DNA of 64,000 nt from contig NZ_WKEQ01000023.1 of the NCBI RefSeq assembly GCF_021605415.1, forward strand, positions 1-64,000, read 5' to 3'. This DNA is from Pseudomonas syringae (lineage in GTDB: Bacteria > Pseudomonadota > Gammaproteobacteria > Pseudomonadales > Pseudomonadaceae). Shown here in pieces: positions 15,163 through 25,059 of the stretch. Every line of letters starts with the position of its first letter. The first letter of the stretch is position 1. The notes beneath the pieces were generated by a model, which did no database searches, was not told the DNA's origin, and was given only the letters and a program-made list of their open reading frames with translations. The position numbers and the translations under genes were made by a program.

Positions 15163-18078
15163 ATGAGTATTGGCCCATTGACCGACCTCCCGCGACAGTC
15201 GAACGATTACGACATTGTTGCCTCTCAATTGAAAGAGAGCTCGGACCGGGTGGGTATGGCTTACGCTGGCAACGGAAATGCAATCGAACATCTGCTGGAC
15301 GCGGCGCGTCACTGGCCGCACACCACGGCGTGGGTGGTTTACCGCGCCGGTGAGCAAATGCACTTGCTCGGTCAGGGCGACCCCAACGAGTCTTGGCCGG
15401 CCATTGTCTCGAATGAAGCGTTCGAGTCGTTTTGCCTGAAACGGCGGTTACACCGCTGGCCCACCGGCAAAGGCGAAAGCGAACTGGGTTGGCTGCTGGC
15501 CCCCGTCAGCGCCAGTTCCGAGCCGGCGCTCGCCGACTTTGCTCAGCGCCTGGGCAATCATCTCCAGACCAATACCCTTGCCCGCGCGCAGATCACCCAA
15601 CGTGTGCTCTACGAAATTACCTATCTGGCCAGCTCCACCCGCGACCGCTCGGTGTTTCTGGTGGGGGTTCACAAGCTGCTGGCGAGCCTGATCGACGCCG
15701 AAAACTTCTACCTTGCCTTGTACGACCCGGACACCGGCAAGATCGATTATCCCTATTACGTCGACATCATCGACGTCGACGCCATCGAGGCCGAGAACCA
15801 CGAATACCTTGACCCCACGCGTCTGTCATTGACGGGCCAAGTCCTGACCTCGGGCCAGCCGTTGCTCATCGACGCTGCCGGTATTGACATGGCGCAGGCC
15901 GAGGGGCGCTTTTATTGCGTGGGTGAATGCCCCGAGTTCTGGATGGGCGCGCCGCTGAAAAACGCCTCGGACGATGTGTTCGGCATGCTCGCGATGCAGG
16001 TCTACGACGTTTCGCGCATTTACAGCGCCGAAGACCGCGCGCTGTTTCTGGTGGTTGCCCGCCACGTCGCCATGGCCTTGAACCGCCTATTGCACCGCGA
16101 AGACCTGGAAGAAACCGTGCGCCGCCGGACACTGGAGCTGTCGGCACTCAACGATGCGTTAAGACAGGAAGTGGCCGAGCGCGAACGCGCCGAGCATTTG
16201 CAGAGTGCGTTGTTCCAGATCGCCGAGCTGTCGAGCCGGCCCGGTGACATGGCCGAGCTGTTCGAAACCCTGCATGGCATCGTCGGTAAGTTGCTGTTCG
16301 CGCAGAACTTCTACATTGCCCTGTTCGACGACCTCACCGGCGAAGTGAATTTTCCGTACTACGTCGATGAGCGACTCACGACGTCTCCGGCACCACGACG
16401 TGGGCGTCGGGGCCTCACCGAATACGTCATCCGTCAGCGGCGCCCATGCCTGATTGACTTCATTGAGGCCGATCGACTGGTGGCGTGCGGTGAGATCGAA
16501 ATCACCTACGAACCCGCCCGGTCCTATTCATGGCTGGGCATTCCTTTGTTCGACGGCGATGTCGTGCACGGTGTGCTGGCGGTGCAAAGTTACACCGACA
16601 TTGTGCGCTATACCGTGCGTGACCAGGACTTGCTGACGTTTGTGTCGCGCCACATCGACACCGCGCTGGCGCGCCGCACCGCCGCCGAGGCGATCCATGC
16701 CGCCAATCTCATGCTCGAAGCCCGGGTGCAAAACCGCACCCGCGAACTCGATCATGCCAACGCCAAGTTGCAACACGAAAACTCCCACGATGCGCTGACC
16801 GGATTGCCCAACCGGACGTACCTGCAACAACGCCTGAATCTGGCCTGGTTGCGATTCGGCAGAGAAGGCGGGCATTTGGCCGTGATGTTCATCGACCTTG
16901 ACCGCTTCAAAATGGTCAACGACAGCCTCGGCCATCATTTCGGCGACTTGCTGCTGATGCAAGCCGCTCACCGCTTGCGCGGTTGCCTGCGCGAAACCGA
17001 CATGCTGGCGCGCCTGGGCGGCGATGAGTTTGCCGTGCTTGCGCCCGAAGCGTCACTGGAGGTGGTGATCGACATCGCAGAACGGATTCTGGTGGCGTTT
17101 GATCTGCCATTTCTCATCAATGGGTCTGAAGTGTTTTCCTCGTGCAGCATCGGCATCGTCAGTGCTGACGACCAGTTTCATCATGAGCCTGCCGACCTGC
17201 TGCGCGATGCCGACGCGGCGATGTACCGGGTCAAAAGCGCGGGGCGCGACAGCTACGCGGTATTCAATCAGGAGGTGCGTCACCAGGCCTCGGATCTGGT
17301 CGAGCGGGAAGGGGCCTTGCGTAACGCGCTCAAACGCACCGACGAACTGTTGCCGTATTTCCAGCCGATTGTCAGTGTCGAAACCGGCGAGCTGCTGGCG
17401 CTTGAAGCATTGATCCGCTGGCATCAGCCGGACGGTCGGGTGATCGCGCCGGGCGAATTCTTGCCAGACGTCGAGGGCTTGCGCCTGATCGGCCGACTGG
17501 ATTTGTACATGCTGACCCGCATTGCCGTGATCCTCGCCGACCCGCGTCACGCCGACTGGCCTGCGGTGCATGTCAATTGCTCCAGTTACAGCATGGCGCG
17601 GCCAGACTTCGCCGGCGATGTGCTTGCGCTGTTGGCGCACCATCAGGTGTCACCGTCGCGGATTTGCCTTGAGCTGACCGAAGGGGCATTGGTGGCCGAG
17701 CCGGCGGTTGCCCGGCGAACCATGCAGCAATTGGCCGACAACGGCATGTCCGTGGTGCTCGATGACTTCGGGGCCGGATTCTCATCCCTCAGCTATGTGC
17801 ATCAATACCGCTTCAGCGGGTTGAAAATCGACAAGTCATTCATTCTCGAACTGACCGAAAGTGCGCGCAGTCGAGCGATTGTCCGAGCGATTGTGCGGAT
17901 GGCCGAGTCGCTGGACTTGAGCGTGGTTGCCGAAGGGGTCGAGGATGAAGCGACGCTGCACTTGCTGCGTGAGATGGGCGCAGGACAGGCCCAGGGTTAC
18001 TACTTTGCCAAACCGATGGGGTTGGACGCGTTGTTGGAGAGTGCCCTGATGGGGCGCGGGTCATTGATCATTGAATGA
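15163..18078 (+). CDS. GAF-GAF-GGDEF-EAL cyclic-di-GMP signalling protein
   Basis: A 971-residue cytoplasmic protein. Two GAF-like sensor domains (about residues 160-305 and 360-505) are separated by a coiled coil and followed by GGDEF (about 545-700) and EAL (about 720-965). The GGDEF site is intact (RLGGDEFAVL) and has the inhibitory RxxD motif five residues before (RETD). The EAL domain keeps LEALIRW, DDFGAGFSS and VVAEGVED, so both synthesis and hydrolysis of c-di-GMP are possible. The ATG at 15163 has GGGAG seven bases upstream; an earlier ATG at 15130 lacks a site. No operon partner. The GAF ligand is unknown. Confidence 0.9.
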   Translation: MSIGPLTDLPRQSNDYDIVASQLKESSDRVGMAYAGNGNAIEHLLDAARHWPHTTAWVVYRAGEQMHLLGQGDPNESWPAIVSNEAFESFCLKRRLHRWPTGKGESELGWLLAPVSASSEPALADFAQRLGNHLQTNTLARAQITQRVLYEITYLASSTRDRSVFLVGVHKLLASLIDAENFYLALYDPDTGKIDYPYYVDIIDVDAIEAENHEYLDPTRLSLTGQVLTSGQPLLIDAAGIDMAQAEGRFYCVGECPEFWMGAPLKNASDDVFGMLAMQVYDVSRIYSAEDRALFLVVARHVAMALNRLLHREDLEETVRRRTLELSALNDALRQEVAERERAEHLQSALFQIAELSSRPGDMAELFETLHGIVGKLLFAQNFYIALFDDLTGEVNFPYYVDERLTTSPAPRRGRRGLTEYVIRQRRPCLIDFIEADRLVACGEIEITYEPARSYSWLGIPLFDGDVVHGVLAVQSYTDIVRYTVRDQDLLTFVSRHIDTALARRTAAEAIHAANLMLEARVQNRTRELDHANAKLQHENSHDALTGLPNRTYLQQRLNLAWLRFGREGGHLAVMFIDLDRFKMVNDSLGHHFGDLLLMQAAHRLRGCLRETDMLARLGGDEFAVLAPEASLEVVIDIAERILVAFDLPFLINGSEVFSSCSIGIVSADDQFHHEPADLLRDADAAMYRVKSAGRDSYAVFNQEVRHQASDLVEREGALRNALKRTDELLPYFQPIVSVETGELLALEALIRWHQPDGRVIAPGEFLPDVEGLRLIGRLDLYMLTRIAVILADPRHADWPAVHVNCSSYSMARPDFAGDVLALLAHHQVSPSRICLELTEGALVAEPAVARRTMQQLADNGMSVVLDDFGAGFSSLSYVHQYRFSGLKIDKSFILELTESARSRAIVRAIVRMAESLDLSVVAEGVEDEATLHLLREMGAGQAQGYYFAKPMGLDALLESALMGRGSLIIE

Positions 18079-18195
18079 AAAAACAGCACTCGGTCTTCAC
18101 TGGTCGTTGTCGGCTAATCAATTAGTTGCCTAATCGGTAGTCGGCTATCAAAATGCTCGTCTTGTCTGTGCCTTAACAACAACAGGAAACCTTCA

Positions 18196-20565
18196 ATGAT
18201 GCTCAGAGTGACAAGTATCGTAATGGCGATACTCGGTATCGCGCTGCTGTACATGGGTGTGCAGTTGATAGCGGCCGGTGGTTCGCCGGCTTATACGGTG
18301 ATAGCCCTTGGCGTACTGCTGACGGCGGTGCTGATCTTCCTGAAAAAGAAGTCCGCCCTGACGCTGTATGCGCTGATGATGTGGGGCATTCTGGCCTGGA
18401 TCATCTACGAAGTCGGCTTCGACAAATGGCAGTGGATTCCCCGGGGCGATCTGTTCGCGCTGCTGGGATTGTGGCTGGCATTGCCGTGGGTGGTGCGTGC
18501 GCTCAACCGTGCGCAAACCCCTGACGATACCCGCGGTTTCCACCCGTTTCTCGGTGGCACGGTCGCCGTGATGATGCTGATCGTGATCGGCGTCATGTTT
18601 TACGATCCGTACCCGATCAAGGGCCAGATCGGCAATCCGGTGACTTCACGCAGCGCTGATGTGGCGGGCAACGATTGGGTCGCCTACGGCGGTACCAATG
18701 AAGGCCAGCGTTTTTCCAGCCTCGATCAGATCAAGCCGGACAACATCAAAAAGCTCTCGGTCGCTTGGGAATACCACACCGGCGACCTGCGCGACGCGGC
18801 AAAAGATGCCAGCGAATACACCTTCGAAGCGACGCCGCTGAAGGTCAATAACCGCGTCTACCTGTGCACCGCGCACAACGAAGTTCATGCACTCAATCCG
18901 GAGACCGGCAAACTCGACTGGAAGTACGCGCCGGAGAAAGATCGCTCTTACCTGCAACAGCACCAGACGTGCCGCGGCGTGAGTTATTACGCGGCGCCGT
19001 CCGCAAGCGATCAAGCCACCTCGACCCAGTGCGCAAAACGCATCATCACCGCAACGGCAGATGCCAGGCTGGTGGCGCTGGACGCCGACACGGGCAAAGC
19101 GTGCGGTGATTTCGGCGTCAACGGCGTGGTCGATCTGCGCGCCAACATGGGCGAGATACGCCCGCATGCGTTGATGCAGACAGCGGCGCCGCTGGTGGCG
19201 GGCGATCTGGTGATTGTCGGCGGTTCGGTGATGGACAACGGCTACAACGCCGGCAATCCGTCCGGCGTCATTCGCGCCTACAACGTCATGACCGGGCAGT
19301 TGGTCTGGAACTTCGATCCGGCCAATCCTGATCAGACTCAACCGATCGCGTCGGACAAAAACTATCCGTACGACACGCCGGTCGCCTGGGGCACTCTGAG
19401 TGCCGACATGAAAAACGGCTTGGTCTACGTGCCGTTTGGTAATGCATCGCCCGATGAACTCGGCACCCAGCGTGACCCGAACAGCAACACCGAGAAATTC
19501 CGCGACACCTTGGTGGCGCTGGATCTGAAGACCGGTGCGTTCAAGTGGAAATTCCAGACTTCGCAAAATGATTTGTGGGATCGCGATAACCCGTCGCAGC
19601 CAACCCTGATGGAGGTGGGCAAAGAGGGCAGCAAGCAACCGGCGTTGTTGCTGCCGACCAAGGTCGGCAATATTTTCGTGCTCAATCGTCTGACCGGCGA
19701 GCCGATTGTGCCGGTCGATCAGGTCAAGGTGTCCACCGAAGGCGCGGTGCCGGGCGAGAAGCTGGCCGCCACGCAACCGGTGTCCAGACTCAACTTCATT
19801 CCTGAAGCACTGAGTGAAAAATCCATGTGGGGCATGACGCCTTTCGATCAGATGTCGTGCCGCATCGGCTACAACCGGTTGCGCTACGACGGCAACCCAT
19901 GGACGCCGAGTACCGAGTCGGGTTCGCTGATCTTCCCGGGCAACATCGGCGCCTTCAACTGGGGTTCGGTGGCGGTCGATCCTGATCGACAGATCCTGAT
20001 TGCTGCTCCGGTGCGTCTGGCCTACACCTACAACCTGATCAAGCGCACCCCGCAAACGGAAGAGAAGCGCCTGTTTACCAAAGACGATACGCCTTACTGG
20101 AACGAAAACTTCAAGGGCGACTACGCGATTCACATTCAGCAATTTGCGTCAGGTCTTGGCGTTCCCTGCATCGCGCCGCCGTGGGGCCGCATAGTCGGGG
20201 TTGACCTGAACACCGGTAAAACCGAATGGATGCGTCGCACCGGCACCAGCAAAAACCTCAAGACCACGTTCCTGCCTGGCCGCTTCCCGATCGGTTTCCC
20301 GATGGGCATGGTCGCCCACGGTGGGCCGCTGGTGACGGCCGGTGGCGTGGTTTTCCATGGCGCCACGGCGGATAACTTTATCCGTGCGTACGACATCAAT
20401 ACCGGCGAAGTCCTCTGGCAGAAAGAACTGCCGGCGGGTGGCCAGGCCACGCCATCGACCTACATGGGCGCCGACGGCAAGCAGTACGTGATCATCTCGG
20501 CCGGTGGTCACGGCTCCCTTGGCACAACCCTGGGCGACAGCGTGATCGCATTCCGTCTGGATTAA
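18196..20565 (+). CDS. Membrane-bound PQQ-dependent dehydrogenase (glucose/quinate/shikimate family)
   Basis: A 789-residue quinoprotein. Five transmembrane helices occupy about residues 5-140 (for example AILGIALLYMGVQLI, ALMMWGILAWIIYEVG), anchoring a periplasmic eight-bladed propeller. Propeller signatures include WVAYGGTNEGQRFSSLDQI, ANMGEIRPHALMQTAAPL, WDRDNPSQPTL and the C-terminal GGHGSLGTTLGDSVIAF. Members oxidise glucose to gluconate, or quinate/shikimate to dehydro forms, passing electrons to ubiquinone. The sequence does not let me decide between Gcd and QuiA. It stands alone, with a REPIN-type repeat after its stop. Confidence 0.9.
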   Translation: MMLRVTSIVMAILGIALLYMGVQLIAAGGSPAYTVIALGVLLTAVLIFLKKKSALTLYALMMWGILAWIIYEVGFDKWQWIPRGDLFALLGLWLALPWVVRALNRAQTPDDTRGFHPFLGGTVAVMMLIVIGVMFYDPYPIKGQIGNPVTSRSADVAGNDWVAYGGTNEGQRFSSLDQIKPDNIKKLSVAWEYHTGDLRDAAKDASEYTFEATPLKVNNRVYLCTAHNEVHALNPETGKLDWKYAPEKDRSYLQQHQTCRGVSYYAAPSASDQATSTQCAKRIITATADARLVALDADTGKACGDFGVNGVVDLRANMGEIRPHALMQTAAPLVAGDLVIVGGSVMDNGYNAGNPSGVIRAYNVMTGQLVWNFDPANPDQTQPIASDKNYPYDTPVAWGTLSADMKNGLVYVPFGNASPDELGTQRDPNSNTEKFRDTLVALDLKTGAFKWKFQTSQNDLWDRDNPSQPTLMEVGKEGSKQPALLLPTKVGNIFVLNRLTGEPIVPVDQVKVSTEGAVPGEKLAATQPVSRLNFIPEALSEKSMWGMTPFDQMSCRIGYNRLRYDGNPWTPSTESGSLIFPGNIGAFNWGSVAVDPDRQILIAAPVRLAYTYNLIKRTPQTEEKRLFTKDDTPYWNENFKGDYAIHIQQFASGLGVPCIAPPWGRIVGVDLNTGKTEWMRRTGTSKNLKTTFLPGRFPIGFPMGMVAHGGPLVTAGGVVFHGATADNFIRAYDINTGEVLWQKELPAGGQATPSTYMGADGKQYVIISAGGHGSLGTTLGDSVIAFRLD

Positions 20566-20582
20566 GCGATCCTTTTCCCCAC

Positions 20583-20746
20583 GTAGGCGCTGGCGCAGGC
20601 TGCGCCTACAGGGTTTGACGGTGAGTCGAAATTTCTGGGCCTGGACACCAATTCCTGTAGGCGTGAGCGTGCTCGCGAACACGGTCTGTCATTCGATATT
20701 GAGGCAGGATCTGACGGCCTCTTCGCGAGCAGGCCCGCTCCCACAA
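20583..20746. repeat. REP/REPIN palindromic elements after the PQQ dehydrogenase
   Basis: A small hairpin GTAGGCGC / GCGCCTAC (20583-20609) is followed by two REP sequences in inverted order: TGTAGGCGTGAGCGTGCTCG around 20655 and TTCGCGAGCAGGCCCGCTCC from 20722, separated by about 40 bp. This paired layout is the REPIN form common in P. fluorescens-group intergenic regions. It fills most of the gap between two converging genes. Confidence 0.8.
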
Positions 20747-20826
20747 ATCCCTGTGGGAGTCTGGCTTGCCAGCGATGGCGGTCTGGCTAACGACCGGGTT
20801 CTGGCGGGTGTTTCCGTTTCCCGGGG

Positions 20827-22572
20827 TTACAGATTCTTGATCATTCCGTAAAACGACGCCCCCACACCGGTGATGCTTTCGCCAGCGATCAAACCGGCCG
20901 CTGCGGTGATCGCAAAGCGTTCGGTTATCTGCGGCCAGCGGCAACTGACCAGCCAGGTCAGCACCGCGCCAAGGCCCATCATCATCGAAATCGACGCCGG
21001 CAAGATGAACGCCAGTCCCAGCGCAGCCGTACTTGGCAACCAGCGTGCGGCCCGTTGCGGCAACAGGCTGTCCAGCGCTCCCAGCATCACGCCGAAACAA
21101 CTGCCCACCAGAATCGCCCAGCGAACCTCCGGCGTCAGCGACTGCAACCCGAGCGTCAGCGTCTGGGCTACGGCTTTCCACGTGGCGACGGCAGGGGCGG
21201 GCCATTCTTCGGTGAGCAGCATGCTTTGCGGATCGGGGATGAGCATTAGATACACCAGCACACCCACGACACTGCCGACGAAAATACCGATGCACTGCGC
21301 GATCAGTTGTTTGTGCGGTGTTGCGCCGATGGCGAGGCCGACCTTGAAGTCATTCATCAAATCGGTCGATTGCCCGGCGGCGCCGCCAGCGGTGTTGGCG
21401 CTCATCAGGTTGATGCTTATCTGACCGGGGGCGATCAGGCCGAAGCTCAGCTGCGACAATTTGCCGATCGCACCGATGGGCGCAATGCCCGTCGCGCCCA
21501 CGACCCGCGCGGCAACCACCGCGAGACAGATCGCCAGCGGAATGCTCAACAGTGCCATCCACACATCGATGCCGAATAGCATCGCTTGCAATGCCACGAC
21601 CAGCGCAATGGCAATCAACAGGCCCAACACCGGCAGCGGCGTGAATGGCAGCCGGGCGCGCTGGCCTTTATTGGCCGGCCCCTTTTTGTGTGGCTTGAAC
21701 AGTTGAATGGCCAATGATGTGAGGGTCGCGCAGACCATCAGACTGACCCCCGGCCACAGCAGCCATTCCACCAGTTTGGCGAATTGCGGCCCCTTGGCAT
21801 CGGACGCCAGCACCACCAGCGCGTGATCGATCAACCATGGCGCCAGACCACCCCACGCCAGCGCAGCACCGAGCAGTAACGTCACGCCCACCCGAATGCC
21901 GATGATGCCGCCAAAGCCGATGAGCAACAGCGATGGATCAAAATTAAACGTCAGCCGTTCCAGCGCCGCCGTCGGCGCCCAGCGCGGGATCGCCCAGACA
22001 AAACCGTCGACCCATTTCACCAGCCCGGAAAACAGCGCCGCACCGAACAACACCTTGATCCGCGCCATGGCCTCCGAACCGTGGTTGTAGATGTGCTGCA
22101 AGGTTTCCAGCGTGGCCATGCCTTCAGGGAATTTCAAACCGTGATCGTTGAGCAGAGCAGGGCGCAGATACCAGGCGATCCAGATGCCGAGAAAACTCAC
22201 CGAAAACACCCAGGCCATCATGGGCACCGGATCCAGTTGCTGACCGGTCAGCAGCGTGTAAGCCGGGATCGGCGCAACCAGCCCACCGGAGACAATCGAC
22301 GCGGCGGCCGAGGCCACGGTTTGATTGATATTGCTCTCGTGCAGCGTCCACGTCGGCGGCTTTTTTCCGCGCCCGGCCAGACCCTGCCACACACCAAACC
22401 CCACCAGTAGCGCGATGATCGACATGTTGAACGACCAGCCGATCTTCAGGCCCGCGTAGACATTCGACGGGGTAAGCAAAATGCCCAGCACTGTCCCGGT
22501 GAGTACCGCGCGCCAACTCAGTTCACGCTCGACGTGGATGCCGGAAAGAGGGTTGGACGAAGAACGCGCCAT
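20827..22572 (-). CDS. OPT-family oligopeptide/metal-chelate transporter
   Basis: A 581-residue polytopic membrane protein with about 14-16 hydrophobic segments. OPT family marks include NVYAGLKIGWSFNMSII, NQTVASAAASIVSGGL, LKFPEGMATLETLQ, SANTAGGAAGQSTDLMNDFK and IAAAGLIAGESITGVG near the end. Bacterial members import oligopeptides or metal-siderophore-like compounds with protons. The frame is open to 22725, but the ATG at 22572 is preceded by AAGGAA and gives the normal N-terminus (RELSWRAVLTG). It is divergent from an MFS gene, 194 bp apart; no regulator is adjacent. Confidence 0.88.
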   Translation of the reverse strand: MARSSSNPLSGIHVERELSWRAVLTGTVLGILLTPSNVYAGLKIGWSFNMSIIALLVGFGVWQGLAGRGKKPPTWTLHESNINQTVASAAASIVSGGLVAPIPAYTLLTGQQLDPVPMMAWVFSVSFLGIWIAWYLRPALLNDHGLKFPEGMATLETLQHIYNHGSEAMARIKVLFGAALFSGLVKWVDGFVWAIPRWAPTAALERLTFNFDPSLLLIGFGGIIGIRVGVTLLLGAALAWGGLAPWLIDHALVVLASDAKGPQFAKLVEWLLWPGVSLMVCATLTSLAIQLFKPHKKGPANKGQRARLPFTPLPVLGLLIAIALVVALQAMLFGIDVWMALLSIPLAICLAVVAARVVGATGIAPIGAIGKLSQLSFGLIAPGQISINLMSANTAGGAAGQSTDLMNDFKVGLAIGATPHKQLIAQCIGIFVGSVVGVLVYLMLIPDPQSMLLTEEWPAPAVATWKAVAQTLTLGLQSLTPEVRWAILVGSCFGVMLGALDSLLPQRAARWLPSTAALGLAFILPASISMMMGLGAVLTWLVSCRWPQITERFAITAAAGLIAGESITGVGASFYGMIKNL

Positions 22573-22766
22573 GGCCGATTCCTTGTGCTGATCGCGAATA
22601 ATGTCTGCACAAGTGAGCCCGGAGAGGGCTGAAGGTTCAGTGCGGATGGCGTTGGCGCGCGCGCGAAGGACGGCTTTTTGGCCGTCGCGATCATCGTGAA
22701 TGTTGAACTCCACTCTAGTCGTCAACTCCTAACTCAACATGCACTGCAGGTGACCATGATGTGGCG

Positions 22767-24227
22767 ATGACCCCGCAACAGTTGCTTAACCGCGAGCCGG
22801 GAACGGTCTTCGAAACGGACCTTCCCGCACGTCTGGATCGCTTGCCCTGGAGCCGATTTCATACCCTTCTGGTTTTCGCACTCGGCATCACCTGGTTGCT
22901 CGATGGCCTGGAAGTGACACTGGCGGGCTCGGTATCCGGCGCGTTGAAAAACAGCCCTGACCTGCGCATGAGCAACTTCGATATTGGCCTGGCCGGTGGC
23001 GTCTACATCGCCGGGGCCGTGCTCGGTGCCTTGTTGTTCGGCTGGCTGACGGATCGCCTGGGACGGCGCAAGTTGTTCTTCATTACGTTATGGCTGTATG
23101 TCGGCGCCACGGCGGCGACGGCGTTTTCCATTAATCTGGAGAGTTTCCTGCTGTTGCGCTTCCTCACCGGCATGGGCATCGGTGGCGAATACACGGCGAT
23201 CAATTCGACCATTCAGGAATTCACTCCGGCGCGGTATCGCGGTTGGGTCGACCTGACCATCAATGGCACGTTCTGGCTGGGCGCAGCACTGGGCGCCGGT
23301 GGGGCCATCGTTTTGCTGGATCCGAACGTTGTCGGCGGCGACCTCGGCTGGCGTCTCTGCTTCGGGATCGGCGCGGCGCTCGGATTGCTGATTCTGGTGA
23401 TGCGGATGTGGCTGCCCGAAAGCCCGCGATGGTTGCTGATCCATGGTCGGCACGACGAAGCGCGACGCATCGTCGAAGGCATCGAAGCGCGAATGCGCAA
23501 ACAAGGCCATGAACTGCCGATCGTGACCGGCAAACCACTGCGCCTGCACGCTCGAAACCATACGCCGCTGGCGGAAATCTTCCATACCCTGTTCATCAGT
23601 TTCCGTCGACGAGCGCTGGTGGGCCTGACATTGCTCACCGCGCAGGCCTTCTTCTACAACGCGATTTTTTTCACTTACGCACTGGTGCTCACCGATTTTT
23701 ACCAGGTGCCCGCCGAGCAGGTCGGCTGGTATGTGTTGCCTTTGGCACTGGGCAATTTTTGCGGGCCGCTGCTGCTTGGACGGCTGTTTGATGTGATCGG
23801 TCGTCGCGTGATGATCAGTTTCACTTACGCCATCTCCGGAATTCTGCTGGCGGTGAGTGGCTATGCCTTCCTGCGTGGCTGGCTGGACGTCACCCAGCAA
23901 GCCGCCGCGTGGATGGTGATTTTCTTTTTCGCGTCGGCTGCGGCCAGTTCGGCCTACCTCACCGTGGCGGAAACCTTTCCACTTGAAATGCGCGCCTTGG
24001 CCATCGCCGTGTTTTACGCGTTCGGCACAGGCCTGGGCGGCATCATTGGGCCGATGCTATTCGGCCAACTTATCCAGACCCAGCAGCGTGGCAGTTTGCT
24101 GATCGGTTATCTGATCGGCGCGGCGCTGATGTGTGTGGCGGCGGCAGTACAAGCGGTTTGGGGCGTCGCGGCCGAGCGTCGAGCGTTGGAGCAGGTGGCG
24201 AAGCCTTTGTCGCAGGTCGGGGACTGA
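22767..24227 (+). CDS. MFS transporter, metabolite:H+ symporter/sugar-porter-like
   Basis: About 486 residues with 12 transmembrane segments. It has GWLTDRLGRRKLFFITL (MFS loop 2-3 motif A), RFLTGMGIGGEYTAINSTIQEFTPARYRG (family signature, split by helix 4-5), LPESPRWLL before the central loop, and GRLFDVIGRRVMI as the second motif A. The pattern resembles YceI/SVOP-like and aromatic-acid symporters; the substrate is unknown. A GTG at 22761 is in frame but the ATG at 22767 is a more conventional start; neither has a strong ribosome site. It is divergent from the OPT gene. Confidence 0.85.
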   Translation: MTPQQLLNREPGTVFETDLPARLDRLPWSRFHTLLVFALGITWLLDGLEVTLAGSVSGALKNSPDLRMSNFDIGLAGGVYIAGAVLGALLFGWLTDRLGRRKLFFITLWLYVGATAATAFSINLESFLLLRFLTGMGIGGEYTAINSTIQEFTPARYRGWVDLTINGTFWLGAALGAGGAIVLLDPNVVGGDLGWRLCFGIGAALGLLILVMRMWLPESPRWLLIHGRHDEARRIVEGIEARMRKQGHELPIVTGKPLRLHARNHTPLAEIFHTLFISFRRRALVGLTLLTAQAFFYNAIFFTYALVLTDFYQVPAEQVGWYVLPLALGNFCGPLLLGRLFDVIGRRVMISFTYAISGILLAVSGYAFLRGWLDVTQQAAAWMVIFFFASAAASSAYLTVAETFPLEMRALAIAVFYAFGTGLGGIIGPMLFGQLIQTQQRGSLLIGYLIGAALMCVAAAVQAVWGVAAERRALEQVAKPLSQVGD

Positions 24228-24318
24228 GAATGCGTAATCATTTCTTCACATGAGTACGTGCATGCAGGTTGCCCGGCACACGGCTCAAGCCTCGACCGGC
24301 GCAGTGAGCATCCCTTTT

Positions 24319-25059
24319 CTAAAACACTTGCCGGGTGGGCCGGAGCACGATTTCGTTGATGTCCACGTCGTCCGGCTGCTCGATCGCAAAAGCAATCGCG
24401 CGTGCAACCGAGACGGCCGGAATGGCTTGCTCGTAGAAGTCCAATACCGTGTCTTTGGCCGTGCCGGAGGTGCTGTGCTTGAGGTCGCTGTCCACTGCGC
24501 CAGGGGAGATCGAGGTGACGCGGATCTTGTCGCCGACTTCCTGGCGCAAGCCTTCCGAGATGGCGCTGACGGCGAACTTGGTGCCCGAATACACCGTGCC
24601 GCCGGGCGCGAACACTTTGATCCCTGCCACCGAGCTCAGATTGATGATGTGTCCGCGCTCTTGTGCCAGGAAACGTGGTAACGCAGCCGCGATACCGTAA
24701 AGGGTGCCCTTGAGATTCACGTCAATCATCGCGTCCCACTCGTCGGTGTTCACTTCCGCCATCGGGCGGATTGGCATCAGCCCGGCGTTGTTGATCAATA
24801 CGTCGAGTTTGCCGAAGTCCGACACAACGCCGGCGACCACGGTTTCAACCTGCTGTTTGTTGGTGACATCCAGCGTGTAGCCCTTGGCTGATCCGCCCTG
24901 AGCAGTGATCTGGGCCACAACCTCATCCAGTTTGTCTTTCCTGCGTGCAGCAACAGCCACTTTGGCACCGCGCAAGGCGAGCAGTCTGGCGACTTCGGCG
25001 CCGATACCAGTGCTACCGCCTGTGATCAGCACAACTTTTCCTTCAATACCTTGGCTCAT
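24319..25059 (-). CDS. SDR family NAD(P)-dependent oxidoreductase
   Basis: A 246-residue classical SDR: ITGGSTGIGAEVARLL, ARRKD (NADPH), LINNAGLMP, the catalytic Ser in NLSSVAG and YSGTK (Tyr/Lys), ending SISPGAVDSDL. It is the last gene of the leftward detoxification operon, and its ATG overlaps the stop of the Old Yellow Enzyme gene by 4 bp, so expression is coupled. It likely reduces a carbonyl left after or alongside ene reduction. Confidence 0.9.
   Translation of the reverse strand: MSQGIEGKVVLITGGSTGIGAEVARLLALRGAKVAVAARRKDKLDEVVAQITAQGGSAKGYTLDVTNKQQVETVVAGVVSDFGKLDVLINNAGLMPIRPMAEVNTDEWDAMIDVNLKGTLYGIAAALPRFLAQERGHIINLSSVAGIKVFAPGGTVYSGTKFAVSAISEGLRQEVGDKIRVTSISPGAVDSDLKHSTSGTAKDTVLDFYEQAIPAVSVARAIAFAIEQPDDVDINEIVLRPTRQVF

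Noticed and set aside
18196..20565. Assigning the PQQ dehydrogenase firmly as Gcd or QuiA
   Set aside because: Motifs are shared by both, and no neighbouring sugar or quinate gene decides it.
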